DNA from: Balneolales bacterium
GTDB lineage: Bacteria > Bacteroidota > Rhodothermia > Balneolales > Natronogracilivirgulaceae
Length of the DNA stretch: 32,246 nt
Reading direction: 5' to 3'
Assembly (NCBI GenBank): GCA_007128425.1
Contig: SKXL01000093.1
Coordinates: forward strand, 1-32,246
Every line of letters begins with the position of its first letter. Positions within the stretch are counted from its first letter, which is position 1. This document shows, piece after piece, positions 1 to 8,176 of this stretch. The position numbers and the translations under genes were made by a program. The notes under the pieces are model-generated. The model saw nothing but the letters and a program-made list of their open reading frames with translations. It had not been told where the DNA came from and searched no databases.

Positions 1-2
1 CC

Positions 3-464
3 CGCGATACGCTGATCATGCGCATGAGTGAAGAACAGTGGGATGAGGTGATTCAAACCAATCTCAAAAGCGTATTCAACTATTCCAAGGCTGTTATACG
101 TCCCATGATGAAGGCAAGAGCAGGATCCATCATCAACATCAGTTCAGTAGTGGGAATATCCGGCAATGCCGGACAAACCAATTACTCCGCTTCAAAGGCG
201 GGCATCATAGGGTTTTCCAAATCCCTTGCAAAAGAAGTCGCTTCCCGCAATATCAGGGTCAACGTGATTGCACCCGGATACATATCCACAGAAATGACAG
301 GACAGCTGGATGAGAGCATCCTGAAAAGTATTGAAGCGAGCATACCACTGAAAAGAGCGGGTGAACCTGATGAAGTTGCTCATTCCGTTGTATTTCTGGC
401 CTCAAGTGCATCCTCCTATCTCACCGGTGCTGTTTTGACTGTTGACGGAGGCATGGCCATGTAG
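3..464 (+). CDS. fabG: 3-oxoacyl-[acyl-carrier-protein] reductase, 5' end missing
   Basis: NADPH-dependent reduction of 3-oxoacyl-ACP in the fatty-acid elongation cycle, cytoplasmic. The gene runs off the left edge. The frame is open from base 3 and reads [13 protein letters not shown], the usual FabG stretch after the NAG motif, so the first in-frame ATG (18) is internal. About 153 residues are visible, so roughly 90-95 N-terminal residues with the Rossmann glycine motif are missing compared with the usual 245 or so. Visible SDR features are the NISSVVG strand with the catalytic Ser, the YSASK motif with catalytic Tyr and Lys, the [11 protein letters not shown] segment, and the C-terminal [12 protein letters not shown] typical of FabG. 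It sits upstream of acpP and fabF, which supports fatty-acid synthesis over another SDR role. Confidence 0.95.
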   Translation, partial: RDTLIMRMSEEQWDEVIQTNLKSVFNYSKAVIRPMMKARAGSIINISSVVGISGNAGQTNYSASKAGIIGFSKSLAKEVASRNIRVNVIAPGYISTEMTGQLDESILKSIEASIPLKRAGEPDEVAHSVVFLASSASSYLTGAVLTVDGGMAM

Positions 465-478
465 CCTTACTCATAAAG

Positions 479-510
479 TTGATTTAACAGGAATCTATTT
501 TTATTATAAT
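479..510 (+). promoter_or_regulatory. possible acpP promoter
   Basis: The 126-base gap between fabG and acpP is AT-rich and contains a perfect TATAAT at 505-510. A TTGATT lies at 479-484 (spacing 20, longer than ideal) and a TTAACA at 484-489 (spacing 15). acpP is usually transcribed more strongly than its neighbours, so a separate promoter here is plausible. This is pattern matching only, and the promoter consensus of this lineage is uncertain. Confidence 0.3.
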
Positions 511-590
511 AGGCGTTTAAGCGAGCCCATTGGTAAATTCCAAGAATCGCGAAATCAAACACATAACTCACAATAAACAGGTAACACATT

Positions 591-830
591 ATGTCGAAAG
601 ATATCGATGCAAAAGTAAAAGCAATTATCGTTGACAAGCTTGGAGTCGATGAATCCGAGGTAAACAACGATGCAAATTTCACAAATGACCTGGGAGCGGA
701 TTCCCTGGATACTGTGGAACTTATCATGGAGTTCGAAAAAGAATTTGATATCAGTATACCTGATGAAGATGCAGAAAATATTGCAACTGTCGGTGATGCT
801 GTAGAATATCTGAAAGGAAAAATCTCCTAA
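591..830 (+). CDS. acpP: acyl carrier protein
   Basis: Carries the growing acyl chain on a 4'-phosphopantetheine arm during fatty-acid synthesis. The product is 79 residues, the normal length, acidic and four-helix in character. The phosphopantetheine attachment motif GADSLD is at residues 35-40, with Ser38 as the modified residue. The following [20 protein letters not shown] is the classical helix II region that docks to fatty-acid enzymes. The ATG at 591 has no Shine-Dalgarno sequence upstream, as for most starts here. It lies between fabG and fabF, with fabF starting 20 bases downstream. Confidence 0.98.
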   Translation: MSKDIDAKVKAIIVDKLGVDESEVNNDANFTNDLGADSLDTVELIMEFEKEFDISIPDEDAENIATVGDAVEYLKGKIS

Positions 831-850
831 CCGTCACCTACCTTTTTTTA

Positions 851-2095
851 ATGTCTAAACGCAGAGTAGTAATTACCGGAATTGGGGCCCTTACTCCCAT
901 TGGTAAAGGTGCCCCCGAATTTTGGAATGGGTTGATATCCGGGAAAAGCGGTTCAAAGTCGATTGATAACTTTGATGTCAGCAATTTTCCCACCAGGTTT
1001 GCCGCACAGATTGAGGATTATGACGCCTCGGAGTACATGAATGCCAAAGAAGCCCGTCGCATGGACAAGTTCTGTCAGTATGCGATGATCACTGCCGATG
1101 AGGCACTCGAAGACTCCGGACTTGATTTTGATCAGGTTGACAAAAATCGTGTTGCCGTCATCATTGGTAGTGGAATAGGCGGTATGCAGACCTTTTATCA
1201 GCAGTCCGTTGATTTTTATGAAAAGGGACAGCGGGCAGTTTCTCCATTCTTCATACCCATGCTTATTCCCGATATGGCTTCCGGGCAGATTTCTATAAAA
1301 CACGGCTTTCGTGGACCTAATTTCTGTGCTGTTTCGGCATGTGCCACCGGTTCCCACAACATAGGCCTGGCTTATGATGCCATTGTCAATGGAAACGCCG
1401 ACTTTGCGGTTACCGGTGGAGCAGAAGCCTCCGTCTTCGGAATGGGATTGGCTGGTTTTAACGCTGTCAGGGCTATGTCAACACGTAATGATACTCCGGA
1501 AACGGCATCTCGTCCATTTGATAAAACCCGTGATGGATTTGTTTTGGGGGAAGGTGCCGGCATGCTGTTCCTGGAGTCATACGAATCAGCTATGAAACGT
1601 GGTGCCAGGATTTATGGCGAAATCAGCGGATACGGATTTTCTGCCGATGCCCATCACATAACGGCGCCGGATCCCGAAGGTAAAGGGGTTATTCTCGCCA
1701 TGACCAGTGCCCTTAAATCTGCCGGCATACGACTTGAAGATGTTGACCATATCAACATGCATGGCACATCAACACCGTTGGGGGATATTGCTGAAACACG
1801 TTCCATAAAGAAGGTATTTGGGGATCATGCCTATAAAATGAACCTCAATTCCACCAAATCGATGACAGGACATACACTTGGTGCAGCCGGTGCCATAGAG
1901 TCCATTGCCACCGTTCTGGCTATCTATCATGGAATCATACCTCCAACAATCAATTATGAACACCCTGACCCTGAATGTGATCTGAATTATACCACCAATG
2001 AAGCCGAGGTCCGTAATATTTCCTATGGTTTGAATAACGCTTTCGGTTTTGGTGGTCATAACACAACAGTGGTTTTTAAAAAATTCGCGGAATAG
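851..2095 (+). CDS. fabF: 3-oxoacyl-[acyl-carrier-protein] synthase II
   Basis: Condenses malonyl-ACP with acyl-ACP in fatty-acid elongation. The 414-residue length matches the family. The thiolase-fold catalytic triad is complete: Cys164 in SACATGSHNIG, His304 in NMHGTSTPLGD and His341 in TKSMTGHTLGAAG. The C-terminal NAFGFGGHN gating loop is present. FabF is preferred over FabB because of the two-His Cys-His-His arrangement and the acpP-fabF gene order. The stop codon TAG overlaps the GTG start of rnc by one base (TAGTG), so the two are very likely co-transcribed and translationally coupled. Confidence 0.97.
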   Translation: MSKRRVVITGIGALTPIGKGAPEFWNGLISGKSGSKSIDNFDVSNFPTRFAAQIEDYDASEYMNAKEARRMDKFCQYAMITADEALEDSGLDFDQVDKNRVAVIIGSGIGGMQTFYQQSVDFYEKGQRAVSPFFIPMLIPDMASGQISIKHGFRGPNFCAVSACATGSHNIGLAYDAIVNGNADFAVTGGAEASVFGMGLAGFNAVRAMSTRNDTPETASRPFDKTRDGFVLGEGAGMLFLESYESAMKRGARIYGEISGYGFSADAHHITAPDPEGKGVILAMTSALKSAGIRLEDVDHINMHGTSTPLGDIAETRSIKKVFGDHAYKMNLNSTKSMTGHTLGAAGAIESIATVLAIYHGIIPPTINYEHPDPECDLNYTTNEAEVRNISYGLNNAFGFGGHNTTVVFKKFAE

Positions 2096-2841
2096 TGATT
2101 AAACGAATCCGGGCATTGCTTGAGCGGAAGCAACTCGATTCTGAGCATAAAAAAAAAATCAAAGCTGTCAGTAAACTGGTTGGCCTGCCTGCCTGTCGAC
2201 CAGCACTATATCTGAAAGCATTGAGGCATCGCTCTTTGGTTGCAGAGAAAAATATGGCAGCAACAGAGTCTTATGAACAGCTGGAGTTTCTAGGTGATGC
2301 CGTTCTTGACCTCGTTGTCTCCGAGATAATTTATGAAATGTATCCGGATGCCGGAGAAGGAAAACTTACTCAGCTGAGATCACGCCTCGTAAAAGGCGAA
2401 ATGCTGGCGCATATTGCCCGAAACATTCAATTGATGGATTATATTGAACTTGGGGAAAGGGTGAAAAACCAGGGTGTTGAACAGTCTGAAAGTGTACTTG
2501 CTGATGCTTTTGAAGCGTTGGTTGGTGCTGTATTCCAGGATCATGGCTTCAATGCATGCCGTGATTTTGTTGTAAAACTCTATAAAGACAATGTCGACTT
2601 CGATGAGCTGATCACCCTGAGCGATAACTATAAAAGCATTCTTTTGGAAGTAGCACAGGCAAAAAAAATGCCTGCACCGATATACCGAATTGTCAAGGAG
2701 ACAGGCCCGGGACACGAAAAAATCTTTGATGTCGAGGTGCGTGTCAATAACAATGTCATGGGAACCGGTAGCGGAAAGAACAAGAAAAAAGCCGAGCAGG
2801 CAGCAGCACGATCTGCTCTAAATATCTTGAGGAACATGTAG
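2095..2841 (+). CDS. rnc: ribonuclease III
   Basis: Double-strand-specific endoribonuclease for rRNA and mRNA processing. The product is 248 residues, with an N-terminal RNase III domain and a C-terminal dsRNA-binding domain (about 175-245). The signature YEQLEFLGDAVLD (60-72) supplies Glu61, Glu64 and Asp68, and DAFEALVGAVF supplies Asp137 and Glu140, so all the usual metal-binding acidic residues are there. The dsRBD ends in the expected GSGKNKKKAEQAAA helix. The start is GTG at 2095, inside the fabF stop and without a Shine-Dalgarno sequence, which points to translational coupling. An rnc gene behind acpP-fabF is a widely conserved arrangement. Confidence 0.96.
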   Translation: MIKRIRALLERKQLDSEHKKKIKAVSKLVGLPACRPALYLKALRHRSLVAEKNMAATESYEQLEFLGDAVLDLVVSEIIYEMYPDAGEGKLTQLRSRLVKGEMLAHIARNIQLMDYIELGERVKNQGVEQSESVLADAFEALVGAVFQDHGFNACRDFVVKLYKDNVDFDELITLSDNYKSILLEVAQAKKMPAPIYRIVKETGPGHEKIFDVEVRVNNNVMGTGSGKNKKKAEQAAARSALNILRNM

Positions 2842-2919
2842 TTATTCTGTTGTATCTTCAAATAAATATTATTCGGTTATACACACCCAGGTATCCACAA
2901 CAATAATTCTCAGTTTTGT

Positions 2920-3990
2920 ATGTCACAATCGACGATCGAAATAAAAAGAACGCAACATTCGCGTTTAAACGAGATTGATTTTGATAATCTTACTTTCGGT
3001 GAACAGTTTTCAGATCACATGCTTGAAGTCCGCTTTAGTGATGGACGGTGGCACGAGCCCCAGATTTTACCCTACGGACAAATACCCATGTATCCTGCTG
3101 TCTCCACACTGCATTATGGGCAAGCTGTATTTGAGGGCATGAAAGCTTTTCGCTATGAGTCGGATAAAGTTAATATTTTTAGAATTGAGAAGCATTACGA
3201 CCGATTTCGGCGTTCCTGCGAACGGGTTTGCATACCAGAAGTGCCCGAAGAAGTCTTCAAGGAGGGGATGGTGGAACTTGTCCGTACCGATCGCGAATGG
3301 GTGCCCAGAAACAAATACAAATCACTGTATATACGGCCAATTGTATTTGCTACAGACCAGACACTTGGGTTGCGTGCTTCCAGAAATTATCGTTTTTATA
3401 TTATTTGCAGTCCGGTTGGCAACTACTATTCTGAGGGTATCAAACCAATACGTCTTACCACAATGCCAAAGTATGTGCGAGCCGTTCTTGGAGGTGTAGG
3501 TGATGTAAAGGTACCAGGCAATTATGCAGCAAGTCTTCAACCTACCACCAAAGCTCAGCATATGGGCTACACACAGGTACTCTGGCTTGATGCAGTAGAA
3601 CACAGATTTGTGGAAGAGGTTGGAAGCATGAATATTTTTTTTGTGATAGGAGACACTCTGGTCACACCACCGCTCAATGGAAGCATACTGCCGGGAATCA
3701 CACGCAACAGTATTCTGGAACTGGCAAAAGCCGAAGGCCTGAAATATGAAGAACGCCCGGTATCTATTGAACAGCTGGTATCCTTGCATAACAAAGCACA
3801 GGTGAAAGAGATATTTGGTGCCGGAACGGCGGCGGTCATTTCACCTGTTGGCTTGATACACCATGAAGAGTATGAAATCACAATAGCAGCTGATGAGATG
3901 GGTCCGGTCGCCCGATGGTTTTACGACAAAATAACAGGCATACAACACGGCGAAGTTGCAGCCCCTGATTCCTGGTGTACAGTTATCTAA
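2920..3990 (+). CDS. ilvE: branched-chain amino acid aminotransferase
   Basis: PLP-dependent transamination, the last step of leucine, isoleucine and valine synthesis and the first step of their breakdown. The product is 356 residues, a normal length for the large (BCAT group) class-IV aminotransferases. Recognisable blocks are STLHYGQAVFEGMKAFR (62-78), GDVKVPGNYAAS (194-205) with Lys197 as the Schiff-base lysine, the VEEVGSMNIFFV block, LPGITRNSILELA, and EIFGAGTAAVISPV. The usual residue after GDVK is Cys or Met and the next is Gly; here it is VKVPGN, a mild variation. It is separated from rnc by 78 bases, and thyA follows after 31 bases. Confidence 0.95.
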   Translation: MSQSTIEIKRTQHSRLNEIDFDNLTFGEQFSDHMLEVRFSDGRWHEPQILPYGQIPMYPAVSTLHYGQAVFEGMKAFRYESDKVNIFRIEKHYDRFRRSCERVCIPEVPEEVFKEGMVELVRTDREWVPRNKYKSLYIRPIVFATDQTLGLRASRNYRFYIICSPVGNYYSEGIKPIRLTTMPKYVRAVLGGVGDVKVPGNYAASLQPTTKAQHMGYTQVLWLDAVEHRFVEEVGSMNIFFVIGDTLVTPPLNGSILPGITRNSILELAKAEGLKYEERPVSIEQLVSLHNKAQVKEIFGAGTAAVISPVGLIHHEEYEITIAADEMGPVARWFYDKITGIQHGEVAAPDSWCTVI

Positions 3991-4021
3991 TTTTCTCTCA
4001 TTATTTTTAATCTCGGTTATC

Positions 4022-4870
4022 ATGAAGGCATATCTGGATCTGGTCGAGCGAGTGCTTCAAAACGGCACCAGAAAGGAAAATCGAACGGGTATTGATACGA
4101 TCTCATCCTTTGCCGAGTTCTACAAAGTCAATTTGCAGGATGGATATCCGCTGTTAACCACAAAAAAAATTCCATTTCGATCCGTTATTCTTGAACTGCT
4201 CTGGTATCTTAGAGGGGAAGATCATATTCGCTGGCTTCGGGATGAAAATGACTGCCATATCTGGGATGCCTGGGCAGATGAAAACGGATATGTCGGGCCC
4301 ATTTATCCGGTTATGTGGAGACGCTTTCCTTCTCTGGACGAGGAAGAGGTCGATTTGGAAGGCAATGCGGGTACGATAAAAAAAATGGCTCCCCATAAAA
4401 AAGAGCACGATCAGATTCGTAATGCCATTGAATTGCTTCGCACCGATCCACACAGCAGGCGTATTGTGGTTAATGCCTGGCATCCCGGCCTCCTGGATAA
4501 AATGGCTCTTCCACCATGTCACGTCATGTTTATTTTCAATGTCACTGAGGGCAGATTGAATTGCCACTTGACCCAGCGTTCGGGTGATATCGCATTGGGG
4601 ATTCCATTTAACATGGCTTGCTATTCTGCGCTCACCATGGCTATGGCAAAAATAACCGGGCTCGAACCCGGAGAGTTTGCTCATACCATTGTGGATGCTC
4701 ATATCTATGTTAATCATATAGCTGGTCTTCAGGAGCAGCTTGCGCGTGAACCTCGCAACCTGCCAAAGCTGGAGATTAATGCGATAGATATTGATGAACT
4801 TTCTCTGGAAGATTTCAGGCTCATTAATTATAATCCCCATCCCAGAATATCCTTTGAAGTAGCTGTTTAA
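4022..4870 (+). CDS. thyA: thymidylate synthase
   Basis: Methylates dUMP to dTMP using methylenetetrahydrofolate, which is oxidised to dihydrofolate. I place the start at ATG 4022 (MKAYLDLVERVL), giving 282 residues. The frame stays open upstream to an ATG at 3956, but that start lies inside ilvE and adds 22 residues unlike the family. Key features: Arg21 in the phosphate-binding RTGIDT loop, the EllWyLRG block near 58-65, the double-Arg HSRRIVVNAWHP (144-155), the nucleophile Cys166 in LPPCHVMF, and LTQRSGDIALGIPFN (184-198). All are intact. The dihydrofolate reductase gene follows 14 bases later, so the dihydrofolate made here can be recycled by its neighbour. Confidence 0.97.
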   Translation: MKAYLDLVERVLQNGTRKENRTGIDTISSFAEFYKVNLQDGYPLLTTKKIPFRSVILELLWYLRGEDHIRWLRDENDCHIWDAWADENGYVGPIYPVMWRRFPSLDEEEVDLEGNAGTIKKMAPHKKEHDQIRNAIELLRTDPHSRRIVVNAWHPGLLDKMALPPCHVMFIFNVTEGRLNCHLTQRSGDIALGIPFNMACYSALTMAMAKITGLEPGEFAHTIVDAHIYVNHIAGLQEQLAREPRNLPKLEINAIDIDELSLEDFRLINYNPHPRISFEVAV

Positions 4871-4884
4871 ATCTGTACGATACC

Positions 4885-5361
4885 ATGATAATCAGCATGA
4901 TCGCGGCACATGACCCTGATCTGGTCATTGGAATAGAAGGAAAACTCCCCTGGCATATCCCGGAAGACCTTGCGCATTTCAAGAGCAGAACTGAAAATTA
5001 TCCCGTTGTCATGGGACGGGGTGTTTTTGAGGAGTTGGGTGAAAAACCGCTGCCTGACAGACGCAATGTTGTACTTTCAAGAAGCAAAACATACGAGCAT
5101 GTTGAGATCTGCCGAAGTAAGGAGGAGGTACTGAGGCTCCTTGACGATGAAAAAAAAATCTATATCATCGGTGGAGAACAGATATACAGAATATTTTACC
5201 CGATCTGCACACGACTGGAGTTGACGGTCATTTATGAGCGTTATAGCGGTGACACTTTTTTCCCGGAATATCGAAATGACATCGGAAAGCTTTGGAAAGA
5301 GGTTTTCAGAAAGGATGCAGACGGGCTTTCATTCGTTGATTACGAACGAATTCGCTCTTAA
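4885..5361 (+). CDS. folA: dihydrofolate reductase
   Basis: NADPH-dependent reduction of dihydrofolate to tetrahydrofolate, completing the thymidylate cycle with the upstream thyA. The product is 158 residues, close to the usual 159. The start ISMIAAHDPDLVIG, the substrate site LPWHIPEDLAHFK (21-33, with Asp28 in the catalytic acid position and Trp23), the Arg in PLPDRRN, the IIGGEQIY motif and GDTFFPEY are all present. One deviation is visible: the cofactor-contacting MGRxTxE motif reads MGRGVFEELG (43-52), with Val in place of the common Thr. The stop TAA shares its last base with the ATG of the next gene. Confidence 0.95.
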   Translation: MIISMIAAHDPDLVIGIEGKLPWHIPEDLAHFKSRTENYPVVMGRGVFEELGEKPLPDRRNVVLSRSKTYEHVEICRSKEEVLRLLDDEKKIYIIGGEQIYRIFYPICTRLELTVIYERYSGDTFFPEYRNDIGKLWKEVFRKDADGLSFVDYERIRS

Positions 5362-7067
5362 TGATAATGTATTTACTAATTGCTGTCATTGCTGTAATTC
5401 AACTTTTGGGTGGTGGATCTCAAACAGATGTGTTTCCAGTGGTGCCTTTGAATGAATACGAAAACAATATTCTTGACTCAGGTGGCGATCTGCTGAAAGA
5501 ACAGGCGGCCCTGGACATACATTTTTACGAGCTGGATTTAACCATAAATCCCTTTGATAGCACGATCGCCGGAAGCGTGCGGATGCATTCTCGCGTACTT
5601 TATGAAACGGAGACGTATGTAGCGCATCTTGACACTCTGTTTGATGTACATCACGTCCACTATCAGTCAGATGATACATCGGTCGTTTTTCCACTTGCTT
5701 TCACACATAGTGACGGCCTTGTAATTGCACAGCTTCCGGAAGTGTCTGCGCCCGGCAGTACTCTTACGATTACTGTTACGTATACCGGAAAACCGAGAAT
5801 GGCGCCCAATCCACCATGGGAAGGCGGGTTTACCTGGGCATGGACTGATGACGGCAAACCCTGGATTGGCGTCTCCTGTCAGGTAAACGGCGCGGATATC
5901 TGGTGGCCGGTGAAAGACCATCCCTCTGACCGGCCCGATTCGGTATCCCTGAAATTCACCGTACCGGATTCCGTAACAGCCGTATCCAACGGTCTGCTCA
6001 GATCGGTGGAACAGAGAAGTCAGGGAACGAAAACGTACCATTGGGTGACCAATTATCCGATAAGCAATTATGCGGTCACCGTGAATGTTGGTCCCTATAT
6101 AGAGCTTGAACGGACATACAAAAGCATAACCGGCGAAACTTTTCCCGTCTACTTCTGGGCGTTGCCGCAACATAAAGTCAAGGCAGAACAACTATTGGAT
6201 CAAATTGATCACCAGATGCGGTTCCTGGAGGATCTTTTGGGACCATACCCCTACCGAAATGAAAAATACGGTGTGGTTGAAGCACCTTTTTTCGGTATGG
6301 AACATCAGACCATCATTGCCTATGGCGCCGGCTACAAAAACGACACCGTTTTTGATACAGATTCGGGTTTCGATGATTTGCACCATCATGAACTTTCCCA
6401 TGAATGGTGGGGCAATTACGTAACGGCTTATGATTGGAAGGATTTCTGGATACATGAGGGGTTCGGCACGTATATGCAACCATTGTACGCCGAGCATTTG
6501 CACGGCAAAGAACATTACCGCTACTTTATGAAGCGCCTTTATCAAAGAATTTTAAATAACATCCCAGTCGCACCGTCTGAAAGCCGCACCACCCGGGAAA
6601 TGTTTGAAGGCAGAGATATTTACATGAAGGGTGCCTGGGTTCTGCATACGTTGCGAAAAATGATAGGTGATGAGTCCTTTTTTGCAGCATTGAGAGAGAT
6701 GGTATACCCACGAACAACGGAACGGCAGAACTATGCCATGGTTTCGGCGCGATTTACTGATACGCAGGATTTTATTCGTATCGTTGAAAAAATATCAGAT
6801 CGAAAACTGGATTGGTTTTTCACTACTTATCTGAGATACAGTGACTTGCCAATCCTTGAAAAAAGATGGGTCAATAATTCACTGATTTTGTCTTGGTCCA
6901 CACCGTCTAACCAGGAATTTCCCATGCCGGTAGAGGTTTGTGATGGAACGCACTGCACAACGGTTATACCCGATGGGAAAACACCGCTCACCATACAATA
7001 CCCCGACAGACTGGTGATTGATCCCTACAACAGGATTCTGCGCTCTGGATTGTACCACCAGCCTTGA
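5361..7067 (+). CDS. M1 family zinc metallopeptidase (secreted or membrane-anchored)
   Basis: Probable exported aminopeptidase of the M1 (gluzincin) family, 568 residues. Residues 3-20 form a hydrophobic signal segment. An N-terminal beta domain (about 45-245) precedes the catalytic domain. The zinc site is complete: HELSH at 343-347 (two His plus catalytic Glu344) and Glu366 at the expected spacing in WIHEGFGTY. Tyr421 in GRDIYMKGAWVLHTLR is the usual transition-state Tyr. The GxMEN exopeptidase motif is modified to GMEHQ (312-316), which may change N-terminus recognition. The first base overlaps the folA stop, so it appears to be the last gene of the ilvE-thyA-folA run. No rho-independent terminator is visible after it. 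Confidence 0.9.
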   Translation: MIMYLLIAVIAVIQLLGGGSQTDVFPVVPLNEYENNILDSGGDLLKEQAALDIHFYELDLTINPFDSTIAGSVRMHSRVLYETETYVAHLDTLFDVHHVHYQSDDTSVVFPLAFTHSDGLVIAQLPEVSAPGSTLTITVTYTGKPRMAPNPPWEGGFTWAWTDDGKPWIGVSCQVNGADIWWPVKDHPSDRPDSVSLKFTVPDSVTAVSNGLLRSVEQRSQGTKTYHWVTNYPISNYAVTVNVGPYIELERTYKSITGETFPVYFWALPQHKVKAEQLLDQIDHQMRFLEDLLGPYPYRNEKYGVVEAPFFGMEHQTIIAYGAGYKNDTVFDTDSGFDDLHHHELSHEWWGNYVTAYDWKDFWIHEGFGTYMQPLYAEHLHGKEHYRYFMKRLYQRILNNIPVAPSESRTTREMFEGRDIYMKGAWVLHTLRKMIGDESFFAALREMVYPRTTERQNYAMVSARFTDTQDFIRIVEKISDRKLDWFFTTYLRYSDLPILEKRWVNNSLILSWSTPSNQEFPMPVEVCDGTHCTTVIPDGKTPLTIQYPDRLVIDPYNRILRSGLYHQP

Positions 7068-7148
7068 TCGCCTGGTCTTTATTATCCGTTCCTGCAGAAA
7101 TCAACAAGACATAATGGCTTTGTAAACAGGATGTCTATCTTGGCAACC

Positions 7149-8165
7149 TTAACTCTCAGCTGGAAACCTTTTACTTGCTGTTTCCGTGTCGGGGTTGTCA
7201 ATGACAAACGTATACGGTGTTGACCAGTTGCCCGAAACTCCATAGAAGTCAATGGCCATAATCCGGATTGTATATTCGCCGGATTCAGACAAGAGGGTAG
7301 AGAATTCATTTCTATGGTGAAGTGTTGCCGTGTGATGTTTTTTTCGTACCTGGTTTGGAAGGTTCTGATATATGTGCACAAGGTATTGATCCGCCATGGG
7401 AACGGAAGACCATTGAAAAGAGACATGGTACATTTTGGGGGCAACTGACTCGATTGTTGTATCAGGTTTCGCGACAATGGAATCAAGAATTATTGGCTTC
7501 TCAGGCAGCGTGATATGAGAATAGTTCGCTGTGGTGATTCTGCCCATTATGCCACTCCCAGCTTTAATTTCACAAGGTTCTCGCCGGCAGTTCCACCAGA
7601 CGGATCCTTGTTTTGATGCCACTATCATACCGGATTCCCCTCTGCAATGAACACCGAAGGAGACGGGTGGTCCTTCCGAAGGATATATCGATTTATCGTA
7701 ACAGCGAAGGATTTTTGGAAGTGAGGAAGTATGAGCGTGGTTTTCAAAATGGAGCTCAGCACCCTTCAGGATGATATCAGTACCATCTGATCCGAAGGCA
7801 ATCCTGGAGGATGGATACAGGATCAAAATGCCGTCTGGATGAAAATCGAGTATGGCAAAATGCCTTGCACATGTTTCGACAATATCTCCTGGCAACAGTC
7901 CGGTATCAGTCGTCAGGTCCAACAGTGTATCATCCCGGGAGATCTTAAGGCTGCTGTGTGAGTAGGAGATTTCTGCAAAAGAGGACTCTTTCATGGTGGT
8001 TGTATCAATCCGAGTTTTTTGCAGAACCGAACTATCATTTACAAGCTTCACTAATTCAGGTATTTCTGAAAGGGAGCCGGCATCCGAAGTATTACCAGTG
8101 TCGCTCAGGTAATAAACAGCAGCTGATATGGCAAGCAATAAGATGGTGGTCGGTCGGATGTACAT
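7149..8165 (-). CDS. membrane-anchored protein with FecR-like and FnIII-like domains
   Basis: 338 residues, function unknown. The N-terminus has one hydrophobic segment (about 7-20), acting as an anchor or uncleaved signal, so the rest should be outside the cytoplasmic membrane. The segment LLPGDIVETCARHFAILDF with DGILILYPSSRI (about 90-122) has the spacing of FecR domains, followed by beta-rich sequence with LKGAELHFEN and KQGSVWWNC (to about 200). A C-terminal FnIII-like beta sandwich (about 245-323) contains FQWSSVPMADQYLVHI and GEYTIRIMAIDFYGVSGNWS. Four or more Cys residues lie between 155 and 198. FecR domains are best known in sigma-factor regulation, but there is no ECF sigma or TonB receptor gene here. 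It starts 11 bases after the HD-domain gene and probably shares its transcript. Confidence 0.7.
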   Translation of the reverse strand: MYIRPTTILLLAISAAVYYLSDTGNTSDAGSLSEIPELVKLVNDSSVLQKTRIDTTTMKESSFAEISYSHSSLKISRDDTLLDLTTDTGLLPGDIVETCARHFAILDFHPDGILILYPSSRIAFGSDGTDIILKGAELHFENHAHTSSLPKILRCYDKSIYPSEGPPVSFGVHCRGESGMIVASKQGSVWWNCRREPCEIKAGSGIMGRITTANYSHITLPEKPIILDSIVAKPDTTIESVAPKMYHVSFQWSSVPMADQYLVHIYQNLPNQVRKKHHTATLHHRNEFSTLLSESGEYTIRIMAIDFYGVSGNWSTPYTFVIDNPDTETASKRFPAES

Positions 8166-8176
8166 GAAAAGGGTGT

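Noticed and set aside
3956-4021. Extended N-terminus for thyA
   Set aside because: The 22 extra residues overlap ilvE and have no likeness to thymidylate synthases, whose usual start matches ATG 4022.
4154-4840. A 228-residue frame antisense to thyA
   Set aside because: It lies entirely inside a gene with full family motifs on the other strand; the open frame is a by-product of codon use.
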